This document shows, one piece after another, positions 51,552 to 59,965 of a stretch of 64,000 nucleotides of DNA. The translations under genes were made by a program, and so were the position numbers. Position 1 is the stretch's first letter; each line of letters begins with the position of its first letter. Under the pieces are notes generated by a model. The model saw nothing but the letters and a program-made list of their open reading frames with translations. It was not told the DNA's origin and made no database searches. This DNA comes from Acidobacteriota bacterium. Lineage in GTDB: Bacteria > Acidobacteriota > Polarisedimenticolia > JACPZX01. The stretch covers positions 1-64,000 of the forward strand of contig JACPZX010000120.1 of the NCBI GenBank assembly GCA_016195325.1, given 5' to 3'.

Positions 51552-52552
51552 TGGCTCGGGATCTCGCGATCGCCAGGGTCGATGCCTTCACCGCCGTCGC
51601 GTTTCAGGGGAACCCGGCGGGCGTCGTGACGCGCGGCGGGGAGGATCTCAGCGACGCGCAGATGCTGAGCATCGCCCGGGAGATGAACGTCTCGGAGACG
51701 GCCTTCCTCCTCCCGGCCTCGAAGCCGGGGGCTGATCTCCGCATCCGCTGGTTCACGCCGGCGGTCGAGGTGAGCCTGTGCGGGCACGCCACGATCGCGT
51801 CGTTCCACGTCGCCGCCGAGGAAGGGTCGTGGGGGCTCGCGGGGGAGGGGACGCGCCGCCTGCGGGTCGAGACGCGGGCTGGGATCCTCCCGGTCGAAGT
51901 CGATCTCCGCCCGGGCGCGCCGGCGCTCGTCCGGATGGGGCTTCCCGACCCGCACGTCACCGAATGGCAGGACACCGGCGCGGTGCGCGCGGCGCTCGGG
52001 CTCGCGACCGATGCGGTGGCCCGCGAGGCGCCGCCGATCCAGTGCGGCGAGTACGTCCTCCTGCCGGTGGGACACCTCAGGGCGCTCAAGGATCTCAAGC
52101 CCGACGTCACGGCGCTTCGCCGGATTCCCCTTCCGGGGGGCGCGGACGGCGTCATCGTCGTCACGACGCACACGACCGAGCCTCTCTCGGCGGTCCACCT
52201 TCGCATGTTCGCTCCGGCCGCGGGCCTCGCCGAGGATCCGGGCACCGGCTCGGCCCAGGGGCCCGTCGCCGCCTGGCTCGCGCGCGCCGGTTACTTCTCG
52301 GGCGCGGCGGGATCGCGGGCGGGGACGGCAGGGGGTGGGGACGACGAGCCGACGCGTCCCATCCGAAAGTTCCACCGAGCCGCCGGCGGGAGGATCGGCT
52401 ACACCGCCGAGCAGGGGGACTTCCTGGGCAGGAGATGCCGCATCGAGGTGGAGCTCGACGCCGATCTCGGCGCGGCCCCGCCCTCCGTGAAGAACATCTC
52501 GATTCACGGAACGGCCGTGACGGTGCTCACCGGGAGGATCCGGATTCCATGA
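51551..52552 (+). CDS. PhzF-family isomerase
   Basis: 333 residues, DapF-like fold. 'IARVDAFTAVAFQGNPAGVV', catalytic Glu49 in 'MNVSETAFLLPAS', 'IRWFTPAVEVSLCGHATIAS' and the C-terminal 'AEDPGTGSAQGPVAAWLARA' are diagnostic. The family includes PhzF of phenazine synthesis, but most members act on unknown substrates; no phenazine genes are near. Located two genes after a DapF homologue of the same fold, separated by a small membrane protein. A Gly/Arg-rich insertion (about residues 255-275) is unusual. Confidence 0.92.
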   Translation: MARDLAIARVDAFTAVAFQGNPAGVVTRGGEDLSDAQMLSIAREMNVSETAFLLPASKPGADLRIRWFTPAVEVSLCGHATIASFHVAAEEGSWGLAGEGTRRLRVETRAGILPVEVDLRPGAPALVRMGLPDPHVTEWQDTGAVRAALGLATDAVAREAPPIQCGEYVLLPVGHLRALKDLKPDVTALRRIPLPGGADGVIVVTTHTTEPLSAVHLRMFAPAAGLAEDPGTGSAQGPVAAWLARAGYFSGAAGSRAGTAGGGDDEPTRPIRKFHRAAGGRIGYTAEQGDFLGRRCRIEVELDADLGAAPPSVKNISIHGTAVTVLTGRIRIP

Positions 52553-53517
52553 GCGCCTCGACGCGCCAGCCGGCGCGACCGATCGCCGCGGTCCTCGCGG
52601 GGCTCGCGTGCCTTCTGGCGCCGGCCGCCGCGCCGGCCGCCGCGGCCGACGGAGTGAGTCTCCGCTACGCGCTCCGCCCGGGAGCGGTGTACGAGGGGAC
52701 GATGCGCGCGACGCTGGCGACGCACGTGACGATGGAGGGGCTCCCCGAGGAGGCCGCCGCGATGATGCGGGCGCTCCTCGGCGACGCGAGCCAGAGGACC
52801 GAGCTCAGGACGATCCTTCGAACGGGCGAGCCCGCCGCGGATCGCGGTCTGCCCGTCGAGCTCACGCTGTCAGGCGGCGTCATGGAGATGACCCTGGCCG
52901 GCCAGACGATCGAGATCCCGGGCGCCCGGGAGGCGCTGGCGGCCTCACCGTCGTGGAGCGGGCGGCTGAGCCCCGACGGCCGGGCCGTGGAGCTCGATCC
53001 CGGCTCCGCGAAGGGGGCGCCGGGGCTTCCGCCGGACACGGCCGATCGCGTCATGCAGGCGCTGCCGCCCCGTCCGGAGCGGACGCTGCGACCGGGCGAC
53101 ACCTTCGAGGTCGTCTCCAGGGGAGCGGTGCCGGGGCTGCCGATGGCGGGGCGGATTCCCGTCGCCTCGAAGATCGTCTTCACGCTGAAGAGCGCGGGGG
53201 AGGGGGAGGCCCGGTTCGACACGGAGAGCACCGTCACCTCCGACGCCTCCGGCGAGGCCACTCCGCGCATGAAGGTGAAGCTCTCGGGCCGGGGCGCCGG
53301 CCACGCGACGTTCGACCTTCGCGAAGGCCACTTCACGTCGCTCGCGGCGGACGTGAAGATCGACGCGGAGATCGAGGTCCCCCTCCCGACGGAGCCTGAT
53401 CCCGCCCCCGGAGGATCTCCCGGCCCGCCGGGCGTCGTCAGGATTCACGCGACGCTGCAGGGGCCGACCGGGCTCACGATGAGCCGGAAGATGGCCCCGG
53501 CTTCGACCGGATCCTGA
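52549..53517 (+). CDS. Secreted protein of unknown function
   Basis: 322 residues with a signal peptide ('PIAAVLAGLACLLAPAAAPA') and a mature all-beta-looking chain: 'GVSLRYALRPGAVYEGTMRA', 'RTILRTGEPAADRGLPVELT', 'ERTLRPGDTFEVVSRGAVPG' and 'ARFDTESTVTSDASGEATPR'. The overall layout (two similar halves, 'yeG..m' opening) recalls DUF6263-like proteins, but I cannot confirm. ATG at 52549 overlaps the phzF stop; the 3' end overlaps the convergent CorC gene by 44 bp. Last gene of the hslVU run. Confidence 0.7.
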   Translation: MSASTRQPARPIAAVLAGLACLLAPAAAPAAAADGVSLRYALRPGAVYEGTMRATLATHVTMEGLPEEAAAMMRALLGDASQRTELRTILRTGEPAADRGLPVELTLSGGVMEMTLAGQTIEIPGAREALAASPSWSGRLSPDGRAVELDPGSAKGAPGLPPDTADRVMQALPPRPERTLRPGDTFEVVSRGAVPGLPMAGRIPVASKIVFTLKSAGEGEARFDTESTVTSDASGEATPRMKVKLSGRGAGHATFDLREGHFTSLAADVKIDAEIEVPLPTEPDPAPGGSPGPPGVVRIHATLQGPTGLTMSRKMAPASTGS

Positions 53518-54730
53518 CCTTCCGGACGCGCCGCTCTCCGGCGTCGACGACCGTCAGGACCAGGTTCTCGAACTCGACGGCATCGCCCGTCCGCGGGATC
53601 CGCTGGAGCCTGTGAGCGATGAAGCCCGCGAGGGTCTCGTACCCCGCCCTGGGAAAAGACACGCCGAGCCGGTCGGAGAGCTCGCTCAACCGGACGCTTC
53701 CCGCTGCGACGTGATCCCCCGACGGCTCGCGCTGGAGATCGTCGCGATGGGGGCGATCGAACTCGTCGAGGATGTCTCCGACCATCTCCTCGAGCACGTC
53801 CTCGAAGGTGACGATCCCGCACGAGGCGCCGAACTCGTCGACGACGATCGCCATCTCCTGGCCGCGGCGGCGGAACTCGTCGAGGATCTGGTTCAGGCGC
53901 GCCGACTCGGGGACGTAGAAGGGGCGGCGGAGCACCGAGGCGACCCCGGCGCCCGTGGCGCCGCTCGTCACGATGTCGAGCGCGTGGACGACGCCGACGA
54001 TGTTGTCGGTGCGCTCCTGGTACACCGGCAGGCGGGAATACCCCACGCGGCGAATCGTCTCGCAGGCCGCCGCCACGCTGGAGCCCGCCTCGATCGAGAC
54101 GACGTCCGGGAGGGGCGTCATCACCTCGCGCACCTTCGAGGCCGCCATGCCGAGCAGGCGGTGGATCATCCGCGCCTCCTCCGGATCGAGGGCGGCGCGC
54201 CGCTCCGCGCGCAGCAGCGCGCGGAGCTCCTCGCGCGTGACGAACGGATGCCTGGCCCCCGGCGTCTCGACCGAGGCGACGAGGCGGCGGGAGAGCCCGC
54301 CGGCGACCGCGACCGCGGGGGCCAGCAGGGTCATCGCGCCGCGCACGGGATAGGCGACGAGCGACGCCAGCGAGTCGGCGTGCCTCCGCGCCAGAGCCTT
54401 CGGCAGGATCTCGCCGAAGACCAGCATGAACGGTGCGAGAGCGACGATCGCCCAGGCGGAGCGCGCATCGCCCAGCCCGCGCGCCGCCACCTCGTTCGCC
54501 GTGAACGAGGCGCAGACGACGCAGAGGTTCGTTCCCGTGAGGGTGGTCGCGAGGAGTGTCTCCGGGTGGGCCAGCATGCCGAGGGCGCAGGCCGCGGCGC
54601 CCGAGCCCGCGTCGGCCCGGACGCGCAGCCGCGCCCGGTTCGCCGAGACGAGGGCGACCTCGGAGAGCGCGAAGAAGGCCTCTCCGGCGATCAGGGCGGC
54701 GACGCCGGCGACGAGGAGCGGCGCCGTCAT
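53474..54730 (-). CDS. CorC/HlyC (CNNM) family membrane protein with CBS pair
   Basis: 418 residues. An N-terminal CNNM transmembrane domain (about 1-135, 'LLVAGVAALIAGEAFFALSE', 'FMLVFGEILPKALARRHADS') precedes two CBS domains (about 185-310, 'KVREVMTPLPDVVSIEAGSS', 'AIVVDEFGASCGIVTFEDVL') and a CorC_HlyC transporter-associated domain (about 330-410, 'LSELSDRLGVSFPRAGYETL'). Probably magnesium or cobalt efflux/homeostasis. ATG at 54730 overlaps the stop of the DMT exporter gene. Confidence 0.92.
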   Translation of the reverse strand: MTAPLLVAGVAALIAGEAFFALSEVALVSANRARLRVRADAGSGAAACALGMLAHPETLLATTLTGTNLCVVCASFTANEVAARGLGDARSAWAIVALAPFMLVFGEILPKALARRHADSLASLVAYPVRGAMTLLAPAVAVAGGLSRRLVASVETPGARHPFVTREELRALLRAERRAALDPEEARMIHRLLGMAASKVREVMTPLPDVVSIEAGSSVAAACETIRRVGYSRLPVYQERTDNIVGVVHALDIVTSGATGAGVASVLRRPFYVPESARLNQILDEFRRRGQEMAIVVDEFGASCGIVTFEDVLEEMVGDILDEFDRPHRDDLQREPSGDHVAAGSVRLSELSDRLGVSFPRAGYETLAGFIAHRLQRIPRTGDAVEFENLVLTVVDAGERRVRKVRIRSKPGPSSGSS

Positions 54731-55623
54731 CCCGCGGAGACCTCCCGCCGGCGCCGGCCGAGCGGGATCCGGGGCGCCACCATCGCCCCGGCGATGAGCG
54801 CCGCCCCGAGGGTGAAGCGCGCGGTCGGCTTCTCTCCGTCGACGACGTACGCGGTGAGCGCGGCGAACATCGGCTCGGTGGCGAAGATGATCGCCGCGCG
54901 CGACGCCGTGGTGTCGGGCTGGAATGCGTTCTGCACGACGAACGCGAGCGCCGTCCCCCCGAGGCCGGTCACGAGCAGCGCTGAGGCGAGCGCGGGGGTG
55001 AGCGTGAACCGCGTGGACTCGGCGAAGAGCGCGAGCGGAGCGCAGACGAGGAACGCGGCGGTGATCTGGTGGAAGACGAGGCTCCGGACCTCGTGGCGCC
55101 GGGCGGCGATGTCCACGCCGACGATGTGCGCCGCGAAGATGATGGCGCAGAGGACCGTGAGCACCTCCCCGACGCCGAAGCCTCCCGTTTCGACTCCCGC
55201 GGCGGGGAGCGTGACGAGTCGAAGCCCGGCCACCGCCATCGCCGCGCCGGCGAGCGACCCGGGCGTCAGGCCCCCGCGCCCGATCATCGCCGCGAGGAGC
55301 GGGACGACGGCGACGGAGAGGCCTGTCAGGAACGCCGAGCGTGTCGCGGTGGTGTGCGTGAGGCCGAGGGTCTGAAGGGCGAAGCCCGAGCCGAGCAGGA
55401 GCCCGAGCCACGCGCCCGCGCGCGCCGTGTCCCGACGGATCGGAAAGGCGTCCCGGCGGAAGACGAGGCCGAGCGCGAGCGTCGCGATGCCGAACCGCAC
55501 GGCGAGAAACGCGAAAGGGGAGGCGTCCACGAGGGCGCGCTTGACGACGACGAACGTTCCGCCCCAGAGGGCGCTGAGCGCGAGGAGCGAGAGATCGGCC
55601 TTGAGGTCGGGCCTCAGGCCCAC
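54727..55623 (-). CDS. EamA-type DMT transporter
   Basis: 298 residues with ten predicted hydrophobic helices in two EamA halves: 'LLALSALWGGTFVVVKRALV', 'GLLLGSGFALQTLGLTHTTA', 'GEVLTVLCAIIFAAHIVGVD' and 'GTALAFVVQNAFQPDTTASR'. Such proteins export metabolites or amino acids across the inner membrane; the substrate is unknown. GTG at 55623 overlaps the GAF-domain gene stop by 10 bp. Confidence 0.9.
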   Translation of the reverse strand: MGLRPDLKADLSLLALSALWGGTFVVVKRALVDASPFAFLAVRFGIATLALGLVFRRDAFPIRRDTARAGAWLGLLLGSGFALQTLGLTHTTATRSAFLTGLSVAVVPLLAAMIGRGGLTPGSLAGAAMAVAGLRLVTLPAAGVETGGFGVGEVLTVLCAIIFAAHIVGVDIAARRHEVRSLVFHQITAAFLVCAPLALFAESTRFTLTPALASALLVTGLGGTALAFVVQNAFQPDTTASRAAIIFATEPMFAALTAYVVDGEKPTARFTLGAALIAGAMVAPRIPLGRRRREVSAG

Positions 55624-56924
55624 GGGACGCGGATCGCGCTTTCGTCGCCGTTGGCGAGCGTCCGGACGAGCTCCTGCAGGAAGTAATTCGTCGCCGCCCG
55701 GACCCTCGCGTTCACCCGCTGATCGTACATGCCGCGGCTCCTGTCGATGTCCTCCCTGAGGCGCTCGTAGAGATCCTTCTGGCGGCGCCCCTCCTCGACC
55801 TGCCGCTCGTTGTACAGGACGATCTCGCTCACGAGAAGCCGGGCGAATCGCCGCGCCTCCTCGTGAAGCTTTCGCTCCTCGTCGGGAAGGTGGTCGAGCG
55901 ACATCGCGGGCGCCTGCGGTGGCGCGGGAGGAGGCGGCACCGGAGCGGCCACCGGGGCCGGCTGAGGCGCGGGTGCGCTCGGGCTGGCGGGACGCGAGCC
56001 GCCGCTCATCATGGAAGCCGTCGAGGCGGAAGCCGTCGAGGCGGATGCCGACGGGGTGGAGGCCGTCAGCGCCGACTTTTCCGGCACGGCGGGCGTCGTC
56101 CCCGTCATCGAGATGGGGCCGGAGGCCGACATGGACGGCGCGGGAGCCGCCGCCGAGGGCTGCGCCTGGGGCTGCGGCCCCGAGGCATCGGTCCCCTTCG
56201 GCCGCGGGGCCTTCTGCCGCGTCGCCAGCGTCTCGAGGCAGAGCCCCGCATGAACGGCGAGGATCTCGGGGACCTCGGGGTCGAGAATCTGCTCGTCCTT
56301 CCCGCAGTCGCCGTACAGAACCGCCGCGACCTTGTCGCGGATCCAGATCGGAACGGCCATCGCGTCCCGGGGCATCTCACCGCCGAGTCGCGACAGGAAC
56401 TGGGAATCCTTCGGGTGATCGCCGGCGCGTCCGCGCACGGTCTGTCCCGAGCTGCAGGCCGCGCCCACGATCGTGTCGTCGCCGAATGGAATGGAAAGGC
56501 CCCGGACGTCCGCGTCCTGCGCGCGCTCGAAGCCGCGCGCCGCCCATCCGGCGAGGGAGTCCTTCTTCACGATGAAGAAAGCCACACGGGAGCATGAGAC
56601 GGTGGACACCAGAAGGAGCTGGGTCAACAGCCCGACCTGATCCGTTGCCGCGAGAAGCTCCCGCTGCGCCGTGAGGACGTGCGACGTGAGCCCCACCTCG
56701 GCCGCCGGCGGCGGCGCCGGCGCCGGAACGGGGGCCGGAGCCGGCATGAGCTCCGCCGGAAGGGAGAATTCCTCGCCCGCTGCCGAGAGCGCCGCCTCCA
56801 GCCGGGCGACGGCCGCCAGGATCTCGTCGCGCGCCGCGGACGCGGCGGCCGTCGATTCCGCCGTGCGAGCTCTCAGCGTGGATGCGACGTAACGGTCGAT
56901 CGTTTGCTTGGCGTCGTCTGCCAT
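55614..56924 (-). CDS. GAF-like domain protein with helical C-terminal domain
   Basis: 436 residues from ATG 56924 (an ATG at 56993 adds 23 residues). After an N-terminal coiled stretch and Pro/Ala linker, residues about 90-255 look like a GAF domain: 'LLVSTVSCSRVAFFIVKKDS', 'RGLSIPFGDDTIVGAACSSG' and 'AMAVPIWIRDKVAAVLYGDC'. A long Ser/Ala/Pro low-complexity linker leads to a charged helical end ('DEERKLHEEARRFARLLVSE', 'YNERQVEEGRRQKDLYERLR'). Probably a cytosolic signalling or PATAN-like adapter; the C-terminal region has no named function known to me. Confidence 0.75.
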   Translation of the reverse strand: MADDAKQTIDRYVASTLRARTAESTAAASAARDEILAAVARLEAALSAAGEEFSLPAELMPAPAPVPAPAPPPAAEVGLTSHVLTAQRELLAATDQVGLLTQLLLVSTVSCSRVAFFIVKKDSLAGWAARGFERAQDADVRGLSIPFGDDTIVGAACSSGQTVRGRAGDHPKDSQFLSRLGGEMPRDAMAVPIWIRDKVAAVLYGDCGKDEQILDPEVPEILAVHAGLCLETLATRQKAPRPKGTDASGPQPQAQPSAAAPAPSMSASGPISMTGTTPAVPEKSALTASTPSASASTASASTASMMSGGSRPASPSAPAPQPAPVAAPVPPPPAPPQAPAMSLDHLPDEERKLHEEARRFARLLVSEIVLYNERQVEEGRRQKDLYERLREDIDRSRGMYDQRVNARVRAATNYFLQELVRTLANGDESAIRVPWA

Positions 56925-57017
56925 GGAGTGGTCACCGTGCTCGGGTGTTGTGCTTGCGGACGCAAGGCGTGCCGCGAGAGCGGCGTCGGCCATGTTGAGC
57001 CATGCGTGCCGAACGTG

Positions 57018-58001
57018 TCAAGAAAGCAGGTCGCGCAGCGCCGGCAGCTCCGCGGCCAGCTCGTGGAGCAGCGGGTTCAGCTCGAGGGCCCGGTCGAGAT
57101 CGGCGGCCGCGTCGTCTCGTGCCCCGAGGCGGGCGTACGCCATGGCCCGGTTCAGGAGGTACGTCGCGGTCTCCTCATCGATGCGAACCGCGGCGCGGAA
57201 GCATTCGACCGCCTGGCGATCATCGCCGAGCCGCGCCCAGACCGACCCGACGGCATTCCAGGTGGAGGCGGATCTCGAGTCGATCTCCAGGCAGCGCAGG
57301 TAGCAGTTCACCGCCTCGAGAAGCCTTCCCTGCATCACCCGGGTCGTCGCAAGATTGTTCCAGATGTCGGTGTCGGTCGGCTCGAGAGAGACCGCCTCGT
57401 GATAGCAGGCGGCTGCGCGCTCCCATTCCCCGCCGTCGAGGTAGGTGTTGCCGATGTTGTACCAGCTGGCGCCGTCCGAAGGATTCAATCGCAACGCCTC
57501 GCGGTAGGCTCCTCGCGCCTCGTCACGCCGGCCGGACTGACAGAGAGCGAATCCGAGGTTGAACCAGCCGCGGACGTCGGTCGGAACGTCCCTGGTCACG
57601 TTCCGGTACGCCCGGACCGCGAGGCCGGTCTCACCGAGCCCGACGAGCGCGTTCCCCATGTCGAGCCACCCATCGTCGCCCTCGCCGGTCAGGGCGACCG
57701 CCTTCCGGAGCGCGGCGCGCGCGCGATCGGCGTCTCCGGTGGCGTCTGCGGCCAGGCCGAGCCTCTGCCACGCGACGCCGAGCGTCGGATCCACCTCGGT
57801 GGCCCGCGCGAACGACTCGACCGCCTCAGCGGCCTCGCCCGCGGCTTCCAGCTCGACCCCTGAGCGGATCCATTCGGTCGCCTGTCGGCGTCGTTCGGCC
57901 CTGGAACTGGAACGAGGGGAGATGCGCGCGAACGGGATCGGCTGGTGGATCGATCTTCCCAAGTGTTGACCCCAAAAGAGAAATCGACGGATAGTACCCA
58001 C
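57018..58001 (-). CDS. TPR-repeat protein
   Basis: About 327 residues with eight or nine TPRs ('LGVAWQRLGLAADATGDADR', 'VRGWFNLGFALCQSGRRDEA', 'GASWYNIGNTYLDGGEWERA', 'TDIWNNLATTRVMQGRLLEA'). No signal peptide is evident, so a cytosolic scaffold is likely. The start is uncertain: GTG 58001 is chosen because sequence upstream (58002-58070) is AT-rich and non-coding in look; GTG 58070 and TTG 57965 are alternatives, and none has a strong Shine-Dalgarno. Confidence 0.75.
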   Translation of the reverse strand: MGTIRRFLFWGQHLGRSIHQPIPFARISPRSSSRAERRRQATEWIRSGVELEAAGEAAEAVESFARATEVDPTLGVAWQRLGLAADATGDADRARAALRKAVALTGEGDDGWLDMGNALVGLGETGLAVRAYRNVTRDVPTDVRGWFNLGFALCQSGRRDEARGAYREALRLNPSDGASWYNIGNTYLDGGEWERAAACYHEAVSLEPTDTDIWNNLATTRVMQGRLLEAVNCYLRCLEIDSRSASTWNAVGSVWARLGDDRQAVECFRAAVRIDEETATYLLNRAMAYARLGARDDAAADLDRALELNPLLHELAAELPALRDLLS

Positions 58002-58250
58002 GGAACGAGGCACCGTCAACGAAAAAAATGAAATGAGGTGAAACGAATCAGAGTGTTGTGTGATCGACACAGTCGATGTGGCGATGAAGTAACGAAAAAG
58101 AAACGGCGGCCCTGCTATCCCGACGATGCGCCGAATGAGATCTTTAGAATCAATCAGTTGCGTTGCCGGGGACGAGATGGATCAGGTGGCACGGCCCGTG
58201 CTGTACTCCGGTCGCACGACGGTCGCGCGAGCGTCCGATCGGCCTCCACC

Positions 58251-58254
58251 GGAG
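58251..58254 (+). promoter_or_regulatory. Shine-Dalgarno GGAG supporting the TTG start of lpxC
   Basis: GGAG lies 10 bases before TTG 58265, at which the typical LpxC opening begins. About 100 bases of open frame upstream of it show no family similarity. The 260-base gap 58002-58264 is otherwise AT-rich for this genome and probably holds the promoters of two divergent genes. Confidence 0.55.
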
Positions 58255-58264
58255 AACCTACATC

Positions 58265-59152
58265 TTGATCCAGCAGCGCACATTGAAGCGCTCCTTCGAA
58301 TGTTCGGGAATCGGGCTGCACTCGGGTCAACCTGTACGTCTTCGTGTGCATCCCGCGCGGCGTGATGCGGGCATCTCGTTCGTGCGCCGGGATCTTTCGA
58401 CTGATGTGTTGCGGCTCAAGAGGGCAAGGGTGGTGAGAGCCGATCACGCGACGACGCTCTCCGGCAAGGGGTTCACGGTCTCAACCGTCGAGCACCTTCT
58501 GGCCGCGCTTCGTGTGATGGGGGTCGACAACGCGAGCATCGACCTCGATGGACCTGAGGTCCCGATCATGGATGGGTCCGCGGCCCCCTTCATGTATCTG
58601 ATTCGCGAGGCCGGCATTCGACGGCAGGCCGCGCCCCGTCGATACCTGACGGTTCGCGAGCCGATCGAGATTCAGGTGGATGGACGCGAAATCGCCATCC
58701 ATCCGGCCGACAGGCTGCGCATCACCTACACCATCGACTTTCCCGGCACCTTCATCGGACGGCAGTCCATCTCCCGGACCATCCAGAAACAGGTCTTCGC
58801 CCAGGATCTGGCTCCCGCGCGGACGTTCTGTTTCCTGAAGGAAGTGGCCGCGCTCAGATCCCGCGGGCTCGCCCTCGGAGGCAGCCTCGAGAACGCGGTC
58901 GTCGTGGACGAATCCGGCCCCATGAACCGGCTCCGGTTCCCGGACGAGTTCGTCCGGCACAAGGTGCTCGATCTGGTGGGGGATCTGGCTTTGCTCGGTA
59001 TGCCGGTCCTCGGCCACGTCATCGCATCGAAGGCCGGGCATTCGCTGCACTCCCACCTCGTCGACGCGCTCCGGCAGTCGAGCGTCGCCGACGTCGTGTT
59101 TCGCAGCGGCGTCAGCGCGGGCTCGCTCCGCCCCGCCGTCGCCTCGGCCTGA
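58265..59152 (+). CDS. lpxC: UDP-3-O-acyl-N-acetylglucosamine deacetylase
   Basis: 295 residues from TTG 58265: 'MIQQRTLKRSFECSGIGLHS' is the standard LpxC opening. Zinc ligands: His in 'VSTVEHLLAALRVMGVDN', and His/Asp in 'RHKVLDLVGDLALLG'; catalytic His in 'SKAGHSLHSHLVD'; 'DGPEVPIMDGSAAPFMYLI' is the conserved hydrophobic passage. It commits UDP-acyl-GlcNAc to lipid A synthesis, so the organism makes lipopolysaccharide. Neither lpxA/lpxD/fabZ nor ftsZ neighbours are present. Confidence 0.95.
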   Translation: MIQQRTLKRSFECSGIGLHSGQPVRLRVHPARRDAGISFVRRDLSTDVLRLKRARVVRADHATTLSGKGFTVSTVEHLLAALRVMGVDNASIDLDGPEVPIMDGSAAPFMYLIREAGIRRQAAPRRYLTVREPIEIQVDGREIAIHPADRLRITYTIDFPGTFIGRQSISRTIQKQVFAQDLAPARTFCFLKEVAALRSRGLALGGSLENAVVVDESGPMNRLRFPDEFVRHKVLDLVGDLALLGMPVLGHVIASKAGHSLHSHLVDALRQSSVADVVFRSGVSAGSLRPAVASA

Positions 59153-59262
59153 CGCGCGCTCCCCGCGCCCAGGTCCCCCCGCATCCTTCCAGTTGGTGAT
59201 CCACGCCGGCGTTTTGCTAGTATGGTGTGTCTTTTGAGCATCACTTCGCCGGCGGGGGCTGA

Positions 59263-59919
59263 TTGGATTCGAGGGTCAAAAGGAAGCACCGTGTGGGCTG
59301 CGCTCCCCGTCGGATAGGGGTCTCTCGCGGGCCGGCCCGCGGTCTGGCTTGCCTCGCGGTGGCCATCCTGGGGCTTGCAGGGGTACCGCCGGGCGCCCGC
59401 ACCGGCGACGCGCTGAACGCCGGCGCGGAGATTCGCGGCATCCAGCTCGAGAATGGCGCCCACGATCTCTTCGTCTCCTTCGGGCTCAGCGGGGCCTTCA
59501 CCCGGGAGATCAGGGACCAGATCGACTCCGGCCTGCCGGTCACCTTCAACCATTTCGTGGAAATCCTGAACCGCCGCCCGGCCTGGTTCGACGCGACCGT
59601 CGTCCGCAAGGTGATCTCGTCCACAGTCACCTTCGACACGCTGACCCGGCAGTACCGCCTCAACCGGAGCGTCAACGGGGAGATGATGGAGACGCTCGTG
59701 TCGGATCGCCAGGCGGACATGGAGCGCTTCATGACCAGCGTGGACCGCCTGCGGCTCTGCGATCCCGCCGACCTCGCCGGCGATCGGGCGCTCTACCTGA
59801 GGGTCAAGTCCAGGGTCCAGAAGCGATTCGTCTTCTTCTTCATCCCGTGGGATTTCGAGACCTCCTGGGCGCGGGTGCGGCTCAACGTCGCCGACACGCC
59901 CGCGTCCCCGAGCCCGTGA
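59263..59919 (+). CDS. DUF4390 secreted protein
   Basis: 218 residues from TTG 59263 (GGGGG 5 bases upstream; GTG 59293 is an alternative). A signal-like segment ('GLACLAVAILGLAGVPPGAR') precedes one DUF4390 domain: 'VSFGLSGAFTREIRDQIDSG', 'VTFNHFVEILNRRPAWFDA' and 'RVQKRFVFFFIPWDFETSWA'. Function unknown. It sits immediately before ntrY and ntrX, an order also seen in other Gram-negative bacteria, so a role in envelope sensing is plausible. Confidence 0.85.
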   Translation: MDSRVKRKHRVGCAPRRIGVSRGPARGLACLAVAILGLAGVPPGARTGDALNAGAEIRGIQLENGAHDLFVSFGLSGAFTREIRDQIDSGLPVTFNHFVEILNRRPAWFDATVVRKVISSTVTFDTLTRQYRLNRSVNGEMMETLVSDRQADMERFMTSVDRLRLCDPADLAGDRALYLRVKSRVQKRFVFFFIPWDFETSWARVRLNVADTPASPSP

Positions 59920-59965
59920 GCCTCGCCTCCGCCGCGCGGACGGGCGCCCCTCTGCGGGCCCCGAG

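Noticed and set aside
51551-52552. Phenazine biosynthesis suggested by the PhzF-family gene
   Set aside because: No other phz genes are in the window; PhzF family members are widespread with other, mostly unknown, roles.
57018-58070. Start of the TPR gene at GTG 58070
   Set aside because: The extra 23 residues come from an AT-rich stretch with non-coding look and no Shine-Dalgarno; a later start is preferred, though unproven.
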